This document shows, one piece after another, positions 29,157 through 39,740 of a stretch of 64,000 nt of DNA. How positions within the stretch are numbered: the stretch's first letter is position 1; every line of letters begins with the position of its first letter. The position numbers and the translations under genes were made by a program. The stretch spans positions 106,373,250-106,437,249 of the forward strand of contig NC_034409.1 in assembly GCF_002078875.1 (NCBI RefSeq). Direction: 5' to 3'. Source of the DNA: Numida meleagris (taxonomy: Eukaryota > Chordata > Aves > Galliformes > Numididae). The notes under the pieces are model-generated. The model made no database searches. It was not told where the DNA came from and saw only the letters and a list, made by a program, of their open reading frames with translations.

Positions 29157-30985
29157 CCAGGCATGTCCATCCCAAGGCCTGCAGGCCACATGCAGCCCAG
29201 CTCCGCTCGCAGTGCGGCCCACACGCCCCCCTGCTGCATCATCATGGCAGCAGCTCTGCCCCATGGAGCAGCCCAGCCTGGCCCCAGGACATGGAGAGGG
29301 CACAGTGCAGTACTGATAAATAATATGGCAATGTGCTTAATTTGCAAGGAAATCATGTTAGTTTTCAAAGATTATAATTTGAAAAGGCACTGCATTCAGA
29401 AACATCCTCCCAAATATGATGCATATCAAAGAATGCTTCATAAAGGCAAAACAGCTGAACTGAAAAAAGTCTGTCACCTCAACAAAATATTTTTTAAAAA
29501 GTTAAAACTCAAATGGACTCTGTTATAAAAGCTGATGATAGCAAAACTGATTGCAAATAATCAAAACCATTTCCTGATGGTGAGTTTGTTAAGCAATGTC
29601 TGCAAAGCACAACAGATATAATGTGTCCTGATTAAAAAAAAATGGAATTTTCTAAAATCAGTTTGTCTCACTAGACTATAGGCAGGTGAACTGAAGAAAA
29701 AGGAAAATCTATCAAAAAAATTCTGGAGAGTAAAGCTGCTAATTTCAAATTGTATGCTTTGGTGATAGATGAAAATATTGATGCTACAGATACAGCTCGA
29801 CTTGTCACTTTCATTAGAGGTACTAATAACTAATACAATATCACTGAAGAAATGGCTTCTTTGGTGCCACTGAAAGACACAACTAAATCTCTTCATTTGT
29901 ATGAAGCAGAAAAAATACAATAAAGCGATTTTCTTTAACTTTTGTCAACATATCTGGTATAGCTAGTGATGGTGTTCCAATGATGGCTGGTAAAAAAGAG
30001 GGACTTCTAAAATTAGTAGAAGATGATACAGTTACCACCTGTAACTCATGTTTGATGAAATATCACAGCATCAGACATCAAGAAAATTCACAGAATCACA
30101 GAATTGTAGGTGTTGGAAGGGACCTCTTGAGATCGAGTCCAACTTCCCTGCAAAGCAAGGCAATTTATGTGCAAAAGGTTTAAAAAAGGATCATGTCATG
30201 CAAAACGTCTTCAAAGCTGTGAATATCATAAAGTCCAAGGGACTGAATCATCATCAGTTCTAGGAGTTCCTTAAAAATATGGGTGCTGATTATGGGGCCA
30301 CTTACTTTTCTAAAGGAAGGTGGCTAGGTTGGGGAAATAATGCTAAAAAGGCTTTGCTAAGTGAAATCAAGTCCTTTATGGAATGAAAAGGAAAATTTGT
30401 GCCAGAACATGAAGATTAAAAATGGCTCACAGATTTAGCATTTTTGATGGATTTGACTGCTCACTTAAATGAGTTAAACGTGTGTCTTCAAGATGAAAAT
30501 CACCTTATCTGAGCAATGTTTCAGACATAATAGCGTTTGAAATGAAACTTAAATTAAGGTAAACTCAAGTTATGGCAAATAATGCCATGAATTTTGATTT
30601 ATTGGCTAAAATCAGCCCTGTAAACAGCGAAGAATACACAACCATGCTTTCTATTTTGATAAAAAAAATTGAGAATAGGTTTCAAGATTTAAAAAATATC
30701 ATTTTTTGTATATTTGTGTCTTCATTTTTATTCAACATAAACACATTACTTGCAAATTTTCACATGGAATTTATAAGAGCTGCAATGAGAGATTCAACTA
30801 AAAAAGAAAAATTGGTCACGTCTCTTTACCAGACATTTGTAAGCCTTATCTTACCAGAGAAAAATATCCCTTGCTTTACAGTCATGCCTTATTCATGTCA
30901 TCACTTTTTGGCAGCTGAATACCAACATGTAGTTAGAAACAACAAAAACAACTTCCCTCATCTAAACTAAGGATGCAATACACAA
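29157..30985 (+). pseudogene. Decayed hAT transposase (GTF2IRD2/ZBED-like family)
   Basis: The plus strand encodes a broken transposase of the hAT superfamily, the group that includes the transposase-derived part of GTF2IRD2. In order: a BED-type zinc finger near 29325-29420 (CLICKEIM ... KRHCIQKH), a catalytic-domain start near 29760-29820 (LVIDENIDA, then TFIRGT), a CR1 insertion, then KGLNHHQF near 30235-30260, KWLTDLAFLMDLTAHLNELN near 30420-30480, and a C-terminal dimerisation-type region in a 132-codon frame at 30572-30970. Stops and frameshifts separate these blocks, so no function is expected. The GC-rich leader at 29157-29320 begins CAGGCATGTCC, which resembles a hAT terminal repeat. 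No matching right end was seen. It lies antisense to DSCAM. Confidence 0.85.
30089..30165 (-). mobile_element. Short CR1 3' end inserted in the hAT fossil
   Basis: TCACAGAATCACAGAATTGT followed by GGTGTTGGAAGGGACCTC and GAGTCCAACTTCCCTGC is a reversed CR1 3' end of about 75 bp. It splits the transposase reading between the block before it and the block resuming with a KGLKKDHVM-like stretch, so it landed after the hAT element. Confidence 0.85.
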
Positions 30986-31032
30986 GCCCTTTTCACTTAA
31001 TGGTAACATCTGGATCACAGAGAAGTGTTTTA

Positions 31033-31245
<213 letters not shown>

Positions 31246-31917
31246 CTAGGAAATAAAGTGTCTCTCTCTCTTTTTTTTTTTTTTTAAATGAAATAAGGCA
31301 GAAACTACAGTTCTACAGAAACTTCCTGTTCTTAGAGACTCAATTCAATTAAAATACAAACGGTTCTGGCATCACTGGAAGAAACGGATTATTTCTTTGC
31401 CAAAACTGAATTCATTAAATGGAAAGAAGAAAGGCTTTTGGAATGTAAGGTTAACAATAATTTGCTCACTTTAAAAGGGATAAAAAGAGCAGAAAGCAGG
31501 AGCAAAAGAACCAGGAAGGGGGAGAGAGAAAATTAAAGAGATTTTCAGACAGCTCATGGGTAAAAAGGCACATTTGTTGTACATTTAGATGCTAATAAAT
31601 TATTGACAATTACAGCTGAACAGTCATACAAGTATGCATCCCTTATGCATACACCAGATGAATTTCTTATGACTAAGAGGCATGTCTGTTGTAGTAAACA
31701 TGGAATACTCAAGGGACCTTTAGGACTTGTTTGCTGAACTCTGGGCAACACAGGAAAACACATCAGAGACTGTGTTGCTTGTTTCCTCCTACAGCTGACT
31801 GACTGATGACACATAAAATGTTTATTCTGCCACGTCTGGAGACAATATTCATTCAGATTTATTAAGAAAAAGATTGAGAAAGAAAGAAAGAATGAATGAA
31901 AGAACGAAAGAAAGAAT

Positions 31918-32254
31918 GAAAGAAAAAGAGAAAGAGAAAGAGAAAGAAAGAGAGAAAGAAAGAGAAAGAGAGAAAGAAAAAGAAGAAAAAGAAGAAAAAG
32001 AAGAAAAAGAAAAAGAAGAAAAAGAAAAGAAGAAAAAGAAAAAGAAGAAGAAAAAGAAGAAGAAAAAGAAGAAGAAAAAGAAGAAGAAAAAGAAAAAGAA
32101 GAAGAAAAAGAAGAAGAAAAAGAAGAAGAAAAAGAAGAAGAAAAAGAAAAAGAAGAAGAAAAAGAAGAAGAAAAAGAAGAAGAAAAAGAAAAAGAAAAAG
32201 AAAAAGAAAAAGAAAAAGAAAAAGAAAAAGAGAAAAAGAAAAAGAAAGAAGAAA
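31918..32254. repeat. Pure polypurine tract, GAAGAAAAA-type units
   Basis: A 337-nt run with only A and G on the plus strand, made of GAAA, GAAAAA and GAAGAAAAA units in changing register. A less pure GAAA/GAAT stretch precedes it from about 31865. The Lys/Glu frames on plus and the Phe/Leu frames on minus are repeat artefacts. In the DSCAM transcript the tract is a long UUC/UUUUUC pyrimidine run lying about 700-1040 nt upstream of the Ig8b acceptor. Confidence 0.95.
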
Positions 32255-33837
32255 CAAGGAGCTCAGAACATTAATCAGGCATGAGGTGCCATGTTTGGTA
32301 ATACCACAGTAATGGAAAATCCATAAAAACACAGGAAGTCAAAGATTTTTATATTAACTTTGGTTTTATGGAAAAAAAAAACCTTAATACAACTTTAAGA
32401 CTGAAAAAAAACCTTTTAGAACCTATGAAATGTGTATACTTGCAGATGGGCACCCAAATTCTTGTCTTTAAGATAAATAATTAAGGTAAATAATAATTAA
32501 TAATAAGAAGTGGCTGCTGGTTGGACAAAGACACATGGACATGGCCCACATATGTTTTCTCTTGTGTTTTCAGATGACTCCTTTACAAGTTGATGAACCA
32601 TCATGTCTTTGTCCTTTCTTAGAGGAAGTTTTATCCCCCCTCTGCATGGTTCTGCTTAAACAAGGTAAGATAGAGAAATAAAAAGAATGTTTATTTCATC
32701 TTTTAATATTGCAGATGAATGTGCTATTCCTTTCCACCATGAAGAACAATGAGAATTACATGCTAGCAGAGTTACTGGACCCAGTGTCTGATGATTCTTG
32801 AGTTACTGTTGGAGTGTTAATCATAGTATAAATAGGAAAGATTGAAATCCTAGTCCTAGCTGGCTGTGTTGGACTTACTATACCATGGAAACAAGACAGT
32901 GGTGATTTAGGGAACAGGGAACAGGATACTGCCATACTGTCACCATTGGCATACTGTTCAGAGGTCCATCACAAGTTCAGGTTTCTCCAGCATCAGGAAC
33001 TCATTCAGTGTGTATTAAGATTCAGTCCTTGCAATGAGAGCTTTGCAGCCTACATTAGCAGCAGAAGAGGGGATTTTCCAGGGAAATCACAAGGTAGTCT
33101 TCAGTGTAATTCTGCAATACAACTTTCTGTACATGAAGTTGGTATCTGTCAGCATTAGTTACTATATGCACCCGGATGAGTCAGCCGAGGAGGGAATACA
33201 ATGAATACATACTATGGAGAATAATTTGACATAAAACAGCAAGCTATAACAACCTATGAAAACAACGTTTAGAATATTAAAAAAGACCAGACGTATACTA
33301 AAACTTCTTCTAGTCCTAAAAAATTTGCTTCAGAGACTTACAGTTACGCTGAAACTTCCTGAGGCTGATACTGTGAACTTAGATGTGTTAAATGGATAAT
33401 ATTTTCAGGAAAAAAAAAAAAAAAAACAGTTGTCGTTGATTTATCAACTGTTTTAGTCACATACTTATCTTCTTCCTTCCCTTTTTAATCTTTTTTTCTT
33501 TAATAAGCCATTTTTCCTGTCATTTAGCTGGAAGGCACATTTATGCTTCACTAATTCTACCTGACTGCTATGGATTGCCAAAGCAGATAGACGCAAATAC
33601 TCACTTCTTATATCTCTTCACACGAAAAGTTCTGGGAAAAATTTGGTGCTCATAGAAAGGCAAGAGCTGATAGTCCTAATGATAACTATATCCAGGCAAC
33701 ATTTTGCATAACAATTTGCACAGACTTCTAACTCTTCGCACACACCATTTCTGCTATTACAGCCAAAATCTATCCTGAGTAATGACAGTGGCTTATCACA
33801 TGCAACTGCATGCATCTGCAAGAAGACTACACGCTCA

Positions 33838-34098
33838 TGAATCAAAGAATTGCAGAATGGCTGAGGTTGGAAGGGATATCCGGAGGCTATCTGGCCCAAC
33901 CCCAGCTCAGAGCAGGGACACTCAGAGCAGGGTGCCCACGACCATGTCCAGGTGGCTTTTGAAGGTCTCCAAGGAGGAAACTCCAAAGGGCCACCGGACA
34001 GCCTATGCCAGGGCTCTGTCACCTTCACAGTAAAAACAGCGTTTTCTAATGTTCAGAAAGATCCTCTTATTTTTCAGTTTGTGCCTGTTACCTCTCTA
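33838..34098 (-). mobile_element. CR1 retroposon, 3' fragment
   Basis: The plus strand reads TGAATCAAAGAATTGCAGAA, then GCTGAGGTTGGAAGGGATAT and further reversed CR1 3' sequence. Minus-strand translation gives decayed terminal CR1 polymerase sequence (KNKRIFLNIRKRCF, then GVSSLETFKSHLD). It is 5' truncated, in the sense orientation of DSCAM, inside the intron that splits Ig8. Confidence 0.85.
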
Positions 34099-34280
34099 AG
34101 TCTTAAAATATTATTGATAATTATGGAGTGTCTGCATTGATGTCTGTTACACTGTAGAAACCTCAAATCAGTTACCCATCTTTCCCAATGTACAAAAAAA
34201 ATGAGCATTCTTTTTCCATGTTTCACCAACACACAAGGCCAATGACACAAACTTTCCTACAGGCATATGCATGTCCTTTG

Positions 34281-34370
34281 TTCTCTATTGTGGAACACAC
34301 AAATAAGCTATGATCTGAATGTTCTACTCTCTTGTGGAACATACAAATAAGCTACAATTTGATTATTTCA
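34281..34370. repeat. Imperfect 45-bp tandem duplication
   Basis: Two adjacent copies share GTGGAACA(C/T)ACAAATAAGCTA with several later substitutions. It is a local duplication in the intron with no sign of function. Confidence 0.75.
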
Positions 34371-35731
34371 GAATTTTGTACAAACAGAGCCGACAAGGTA
34401 ATTATTATATAGGGTCTTTTTAAGGCAAGATGTGCCATACAGCCTACCAAACTGCACAGACCAAGTACTGAAATTGAAATCATGTATCAGGAAAATAAAG
34501 TCATCAGTAAAAATACCGACCTTTTCACCTGGAGTTACTTTAACCAAAAATTGAAACTGCAACTTGATAGCTATGCCCACATAGAGTATTAACTAAAACT
34601 TCCTATAACTTGAATACTTCAGACTGCTAATCAAAAACATTAAAAAGTCTCTTGATGATAGAATATCACTAAAATCAAATCACTGTCCCTTTCTGCTTTA
34701 TTAAAATGGGCAGCTTATCTCTTCACAGTTAATTACAACTCAGCTAGCTTGACTTGGCCTCCTATTTCAATACGCAAACAACACAAAGCAGAATTACTTC
34801 TTTGTGACCTATATTCATAATTAAAACATGACGATTAATGGGATTTTGAGAGCTATACCCTTCTTGCCACAAAACAGAATTTATGAATATAAGAAAAAAT
34901 ACATTTTAACATGAACATTCATCTCCCCCTTTGCTTTTTCTTTAAATTTAATTTTGATTTAAATCCTAAGGAAACCAAACATTGCATGGAGCATAAGGAT
35001 CTCTTTATAGCACCTAGTTTAGTGATTGTCTGTATTTCATTTGAGGCATGTTTAAAGTTCATTAAAGAGTTAACTCACATACATGGGATATAGAATTTGG
35101 AGAGTTTGTTTTCTCATTAAAACTAACCAGAAGACAACAAGCAAGAGGATGAAACCTAACAGGCAGCAAATTTTAATTAAAAAGTAGTCAATTTCCTGTG
35201 GTTACTTAGGGTCAAGTGGGGGCAGTTTTAATGTTCTGTTACATGAGAAGAAAATGTTAAAGCATTATGTAAAGTGCATACCGAATTACTGCTTATGCTA
35301 ATGCTACCTGACCTTTCTTCTTTGCTAAAAAGATATGATTGGCCATGTTATCACGAATTTTGAAGGGGAAAAAAAAGTCACCCAAATGCTGCCAGTGAAC
35401 CTTGTTCTGAGGTTGTTTCAATTAAAGCCATATCTCTTTTCTCTCAGCCGTCCACTACACTGCTCTCCCACTGAGACCATAGCTAACACATACACTCATC
35501 CACAGACTCAGGAAGTCTCTACGGCAGGCTAAACATCCATAGAGGTCAGCTTTGCATCTGTGACAGTGGCCAGTACAATGTGCTTTGGGATGTGATGGAA
35601 CTGTAAAAACAAATACTCCCCTTACTGCATTCCACTTGCTTTCAATTACATGAAGGTTAAACCAGTAGCTTAGCAGTAAGGAAACTAAAATAGAATTAAT
35701 TTGCTCCCACTGATCATAGAGAGAAACCTAC

Positions 35732-35851
35732 CTTTCGAGTACTTCCAGACAATGGTAGGAACAGGATAACCCTCTGCAGAGCAGTTGAGAATTACAGCTT
35801 TTCCATATATCCCATCCTGGTCACTTGGCTGAACCACAAACCTAGGGGGCA
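35732..35851 (-). CDS. DSCAM: DSCAM exon encoding the first half of Ig domain 8
   Basis: A 120-nt exon with acceptor CCTCCTGCAG|TGCCCCC and donor TCGAAAG|GTAGGT, phase 1 at both ends. The split codon is Val, then [16 protein letters not shown]. It carries the first half of the Ig fold: Cys23 (ILNCSA, itself a sequon Asn22-Cys-Ser) and Trp35 in TIVWKYS. The second cysteine is in the next exon 4.5 kb away, so Ig8 is the only domain here split by an intron. The residues fit DSCAM ([14 protein letters not shown]) better than DSCAML1 as remembered. Confidence 0.94.
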
Positions 35852-37209
35852 CTGCAGGAGGAAGCAAAAGAAGCAGTGAGAATTTGTGCAAAATTTAAAA
35901 GCAGTTTTTTGATGATCCAGTGACATAGTAAACTTGGCTTTATGAAATTATTTACTTAGTGTGCAAAAAATTTATGCATTTCTTGCCAAAGATAACAAAA
36001 GCACTAGTTCTGATAGGGTATAAAAATTACTTAATAAAAATCTAATTGTAGGAGAGATTACAACGTGGAGTAACAGACAAACCAAAATGTCATGATCAGA
36101 AAAGAAATGCTTTCTAACAAATTGAGAGGTCTGACAGATGTCAAAGAACAACTGAAATTTTCTGTGGTGTTGGTTTTTTTTTTTAATAACTGTGAACTGG
36201 CAGGTTCTAGAAAAAAAATTAAAATATTATAAAGTGTAAATAACCTTGAAGATATAACAGCTTTTAGCAGCAGTCACATCATTTCATATTAAAATTAGGA
36301 TTTTTGAACTATAAATTCTTTCCAAACACAGACATAGAAAGGTTCAACGCATGATGTTTAGATTAAGTTGAAGAGAAGAAGTCGTACTGGAAATAGATAA
36401 CTGTGCATTGAGGTACATATGCTAAACCTATTGTAGGCTATCACAAAAACACTGCAGCAAGTCTTCCAGATATAGGCAAACACATATATGTTTACACATA
36501 TATCTAAATAAAAAACAGCTGTAATTTTTCTAAATGCAGCCACTCAATGTAGAAAACAACAATGCTAGACTGATTTACAGTTTTCCATGAAGAATGAATA
36601 AAAAATGTCAATCTGTCAATAAAATATGCAGATTTATCAAAAGTTTAAATGAAAAGCTGAAAACTATGAAGAATATTCAAAAAACAAAAAAATATTAAAA
36701 AATAAGAGTGCTTAATGATGTATCAAAAAGTCAAAGTCAGAGATTTTCATTGAACTTCCATTGTTCTTTGGTTCAGAGATGAGGTAAATACCTGAGAAAA
36801 AAACAGTAAATGATTTGTGTTCTTATTCTACAAGTTCTTTTTTTGGTTTCTTAAAGTGGTACAAAGAAGATATAGTAAGGTGAATGAGCCTGACGAAGTT
36901 TTTTCATCTCAAATTGAGTACAGTAGCATGATGAGATCTAACACCATAAGGAGAAATCCTAATAGTTTATTGCTTGAACTAACTGTTAGGGTCACTGTAG
37001 CATGTGCACATGGGGATACATGCATGGTCATGGCTTCATAGCTTCCCAGGTCCCGCCAGGGCTGAGTTTGTCTGGAAACTTCGGACAGCAGAATAGAAAG
37101 CCCAGACATACTTTCTTGCTTTGGCCCATCCCATCTTCCCAAATTTCCAACTGGGCCCCATCACCTGCCTCCCAGAAATGGCAGATATTAATAAAGGAAG
37201 TATGGGAGG

Positions 37210-38152
37210 TGGATGTGACATGAGGAGATTTAAGACAGCATAGAAAGGGATTTGCAGACGACACCAAGCTGGCAGGAAGTGTCAATCTGCCTGGGGGTAG
37301 AGAGGCCCTACAGAGAGATCCTACAGGCTGGATCTCTGGGCTGAAGCCAATGGGATGAGGTTCAACAAGACCAAGTGCCGGGTCCTGCACTATGGCCGCA
37401 ACAACCCCAGGCAATGCTACAGGCTTGGGGCAGAGTGGCTGGAAGGTTGCGTGGAGGAAACGGACCTGGGGGGATTGGTCAATGCTCGGCTGAGCATGAG
37501 CCAGCAGTGTGCCCAGGTGGCCAAGAAGGCCAAGAAGGCCAATGGCATCCTGGCTTGTATCAGGAACAGTGTTGCCAGTAGGAGTAGGGAAGTCATTGTC
37601 CCTCTGTACTCAGCACTGGTGAGGCCGCACCTTGAGTACTGTGTCCAGTTTTGGGCCCCTCACTTCAAGAAAGACATTGAGGCCCTGGAGCGTGTTCAGA
37701 GGAGGGCGATGAAGCTGGTGAGGGGTCTGGAGCACAGGCCTTATGAGGAGCGGCTGAGGGAGCTGGGATTGTTCAGTCTGGAGAAGAGGAGGCTCAGGGG
37801 GACCTTATCGCTCTCTATAACTACCTGAAGGGAGGTTGTAGTGAGCTGGGGGTCAGCCTCTTCTCTCTTGTAACTAGTGACAGGACAAGGGGGAATGGCC
37901 TCAAGTTATGCCAGGGTAAATTTAAGCTGAACATTAGAAAACGCTACTTTTCTGAAAGAGTGGTCAGGCGCTGGAATGGGCTGCCCAGGGAGGTGGTTGA
38001 GTCACCATCCCTGGAGGTGTTCAAGGAACATTTAGATATAGCGTTGAGAGACATGGTTTAGTGGGGTTATTGGTGGTAGGTGGATGGTTAGACTGGATGA
38101 TCTTGTAGGTCTTTTCCAACCTAGCTAATTCTATGATTCTATGATTCTGTGA
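37210..38152 (+). mobile_element. CR1 retroposon fragment with the FADD box
   Basis: The plus strand carries the 3' part of CR1 ORF2: the reverse-transcriptase catalytic box as GFADDTKLAGS near 37248, then in another frame at 37355-37828 [34 protein letters not shown] and [13 protein letters not shown], and after another shift [20 protein letters not shown]. It ends in GATGATCTTGTAGG and two ATTCTATG-type units at 38131-38148. At least two frameshifts (about 37350 and 37800) and the 5' truncation make it dead. It is antisense to DSCAM. The 5' boundary is approximate; sequence before 37200 was not assignable. Confidence 0.9.
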
Positions 38153-39509
38153 TCAGTACAGTGACCATTTGTTTGGGGCCAGAAACAGCTTGTAACGGCC
38201 ATGTGTACAGTACCACTTATACAAGAAAAGAATTATACAGCAGAAGCACAACAAAACCATCAATGCTATAATAAATTACTTTTTTCATTATAAATACTCT
38301 ATATAAACTATATACACTGTATATAAAATTATATACAGAGAGCATCTCTTGTTAAACCAGTCATAAGTTTTCCTTAATGAGAAACTTGAGCTGTCAGTGT
38401 TGGGTATAGATAGGAGTGCCAAAACTGGGAGGTATCTAAAGATATACTCCAGGTGCAGATAATTCTTTTCACAATGGCTTGAGCCTTCCTCCTCATGTGT
38501 CCATAATGCAGTGCTTCTCTCCAAATTTTCTCTCTCCACCCTCATAGCTACAAGTAATTTTTAAAAGATGAGAAGAGTTTTCTAGAGAGAAAAAAATCCC
38601 TTTAACTGGACTTTTTGCTTATTGAATCCCTAAGATACAGTGAAAAGCTGCTTATTGCCTAACACAAAGAAGGTCCACTTCCTTGGAACATGTCAGCAGG
38701 TAACAGAGGAAACCAAAATCAACAGGTGGCAAGAGCCACCTTTGTACTAGGAGAGATGTAATGGAAACCATTATTATATTTATTGCTGTCAAACATTTCA
38801 GCTTTCCAAACAGCTGCCACCCTCACAAACAGAAATCATATGTTTAGTTAATTCATGACAGGTAAGCCCCAAACACAAAGCCCCAGCAGCAGCAGCCCTG
38901 GGCAATCACCCACCCTGTTTTAATTACCTACTCTGAAAAAACATCAACTTTTGTAGCTCAGTTCTCACTGTTCTATATTCATTTCATCATCAAACACAAA
39001 GGGGTTCCAAGTACTTATTTTCCAAAGCAGATGAAATGTATAATTAGTTGTACAAATATATTTGATTTAGTACTACGTATGAAGGCATCAGCTTGTTTCA
39101 CCTGAAGAACTGTAAATACATTACTATTTGTAGCTTATGAAAAATCGATTATAAGCTTCTTATCTACAAATACCATAAGCAAAACAAACAAACAAAAAAG
39201 CACTCAAAAAAAAACCAACAACAAAAAAAACCAACCCAAATCCCACACCACTTTGACTAAAAGATATTATGTAGGTAAAGATACTGGAGTTTAAGGTGTA
39301 CGGAGAAACTACTTATATTCACATCCATCTTTGTAATAAACCTGCATATACATAACACATGCATATAGGCCAGTATGCTGACTCTGGCAAAGGACACGTT
39401 CTTTGGGGAGGGGATGCGAGGAAGATTCCATTACCTATTCCCTTTGCATTTCCTCAGCATCCAAAACTGCCCTTGTCTGTCCATTATGCATTTAAAGATC
39501 TGTTCCATG

Positions 39510-39740
39510 TTGGTTTGTGTAATCACCTTTTAAACTTGCCGAAAAATACTACTTTCACAACTTCCTTAGCTAGCAAGTTACAGAAATTCATTATCTGCTG
39601 TGAAAAGGAGTATTCTTTCCTTTGTGGTTTAACCAAACCTCCACTTAGTTTTACTGTGTGTCTCCTGTATCCAATAATGGAAGACCTGATGAAGAATGGT
39701 TCCATACTCCTCTTATCTACCACCACCTTGATTTTGCAAA
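39510..39740 (-). mobile_element. Old CR1/L3-like fragment
   Basis: Minus-strand translation at 39523-39726 gives GYRRHTVKLSGG followed by RKEYSFSQQIMNFCNLLAK and EVVKVVFFGKF. This fits the C-terminal end of CR1/L3 polymerases (the RGH-LKL, RKYFFSQR and LP-EVV pattern). There is no ATTCTATG tail and divergence is much greater than in the other CR1 copies, so this is probably an ancient subfamily. Boundaries are rough. Confidence 0.55.

Noticed and set aside
31862..32332. Long Lys/Glu-rich (plus) and Phe/Leu-rich (minus) open frames of 136 and 156 codons
   Set aside because: They are translations of the GAAA/GAAGAAAAA simple repeat; purine-only DNA with few T cannot make stops in these frames.
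33618..34028. 136-codon minus-strand frame
   Set aside because: Its first part is decayed CR1 3' sequence and the remainder is unrelated intron; no independent gene is supported.
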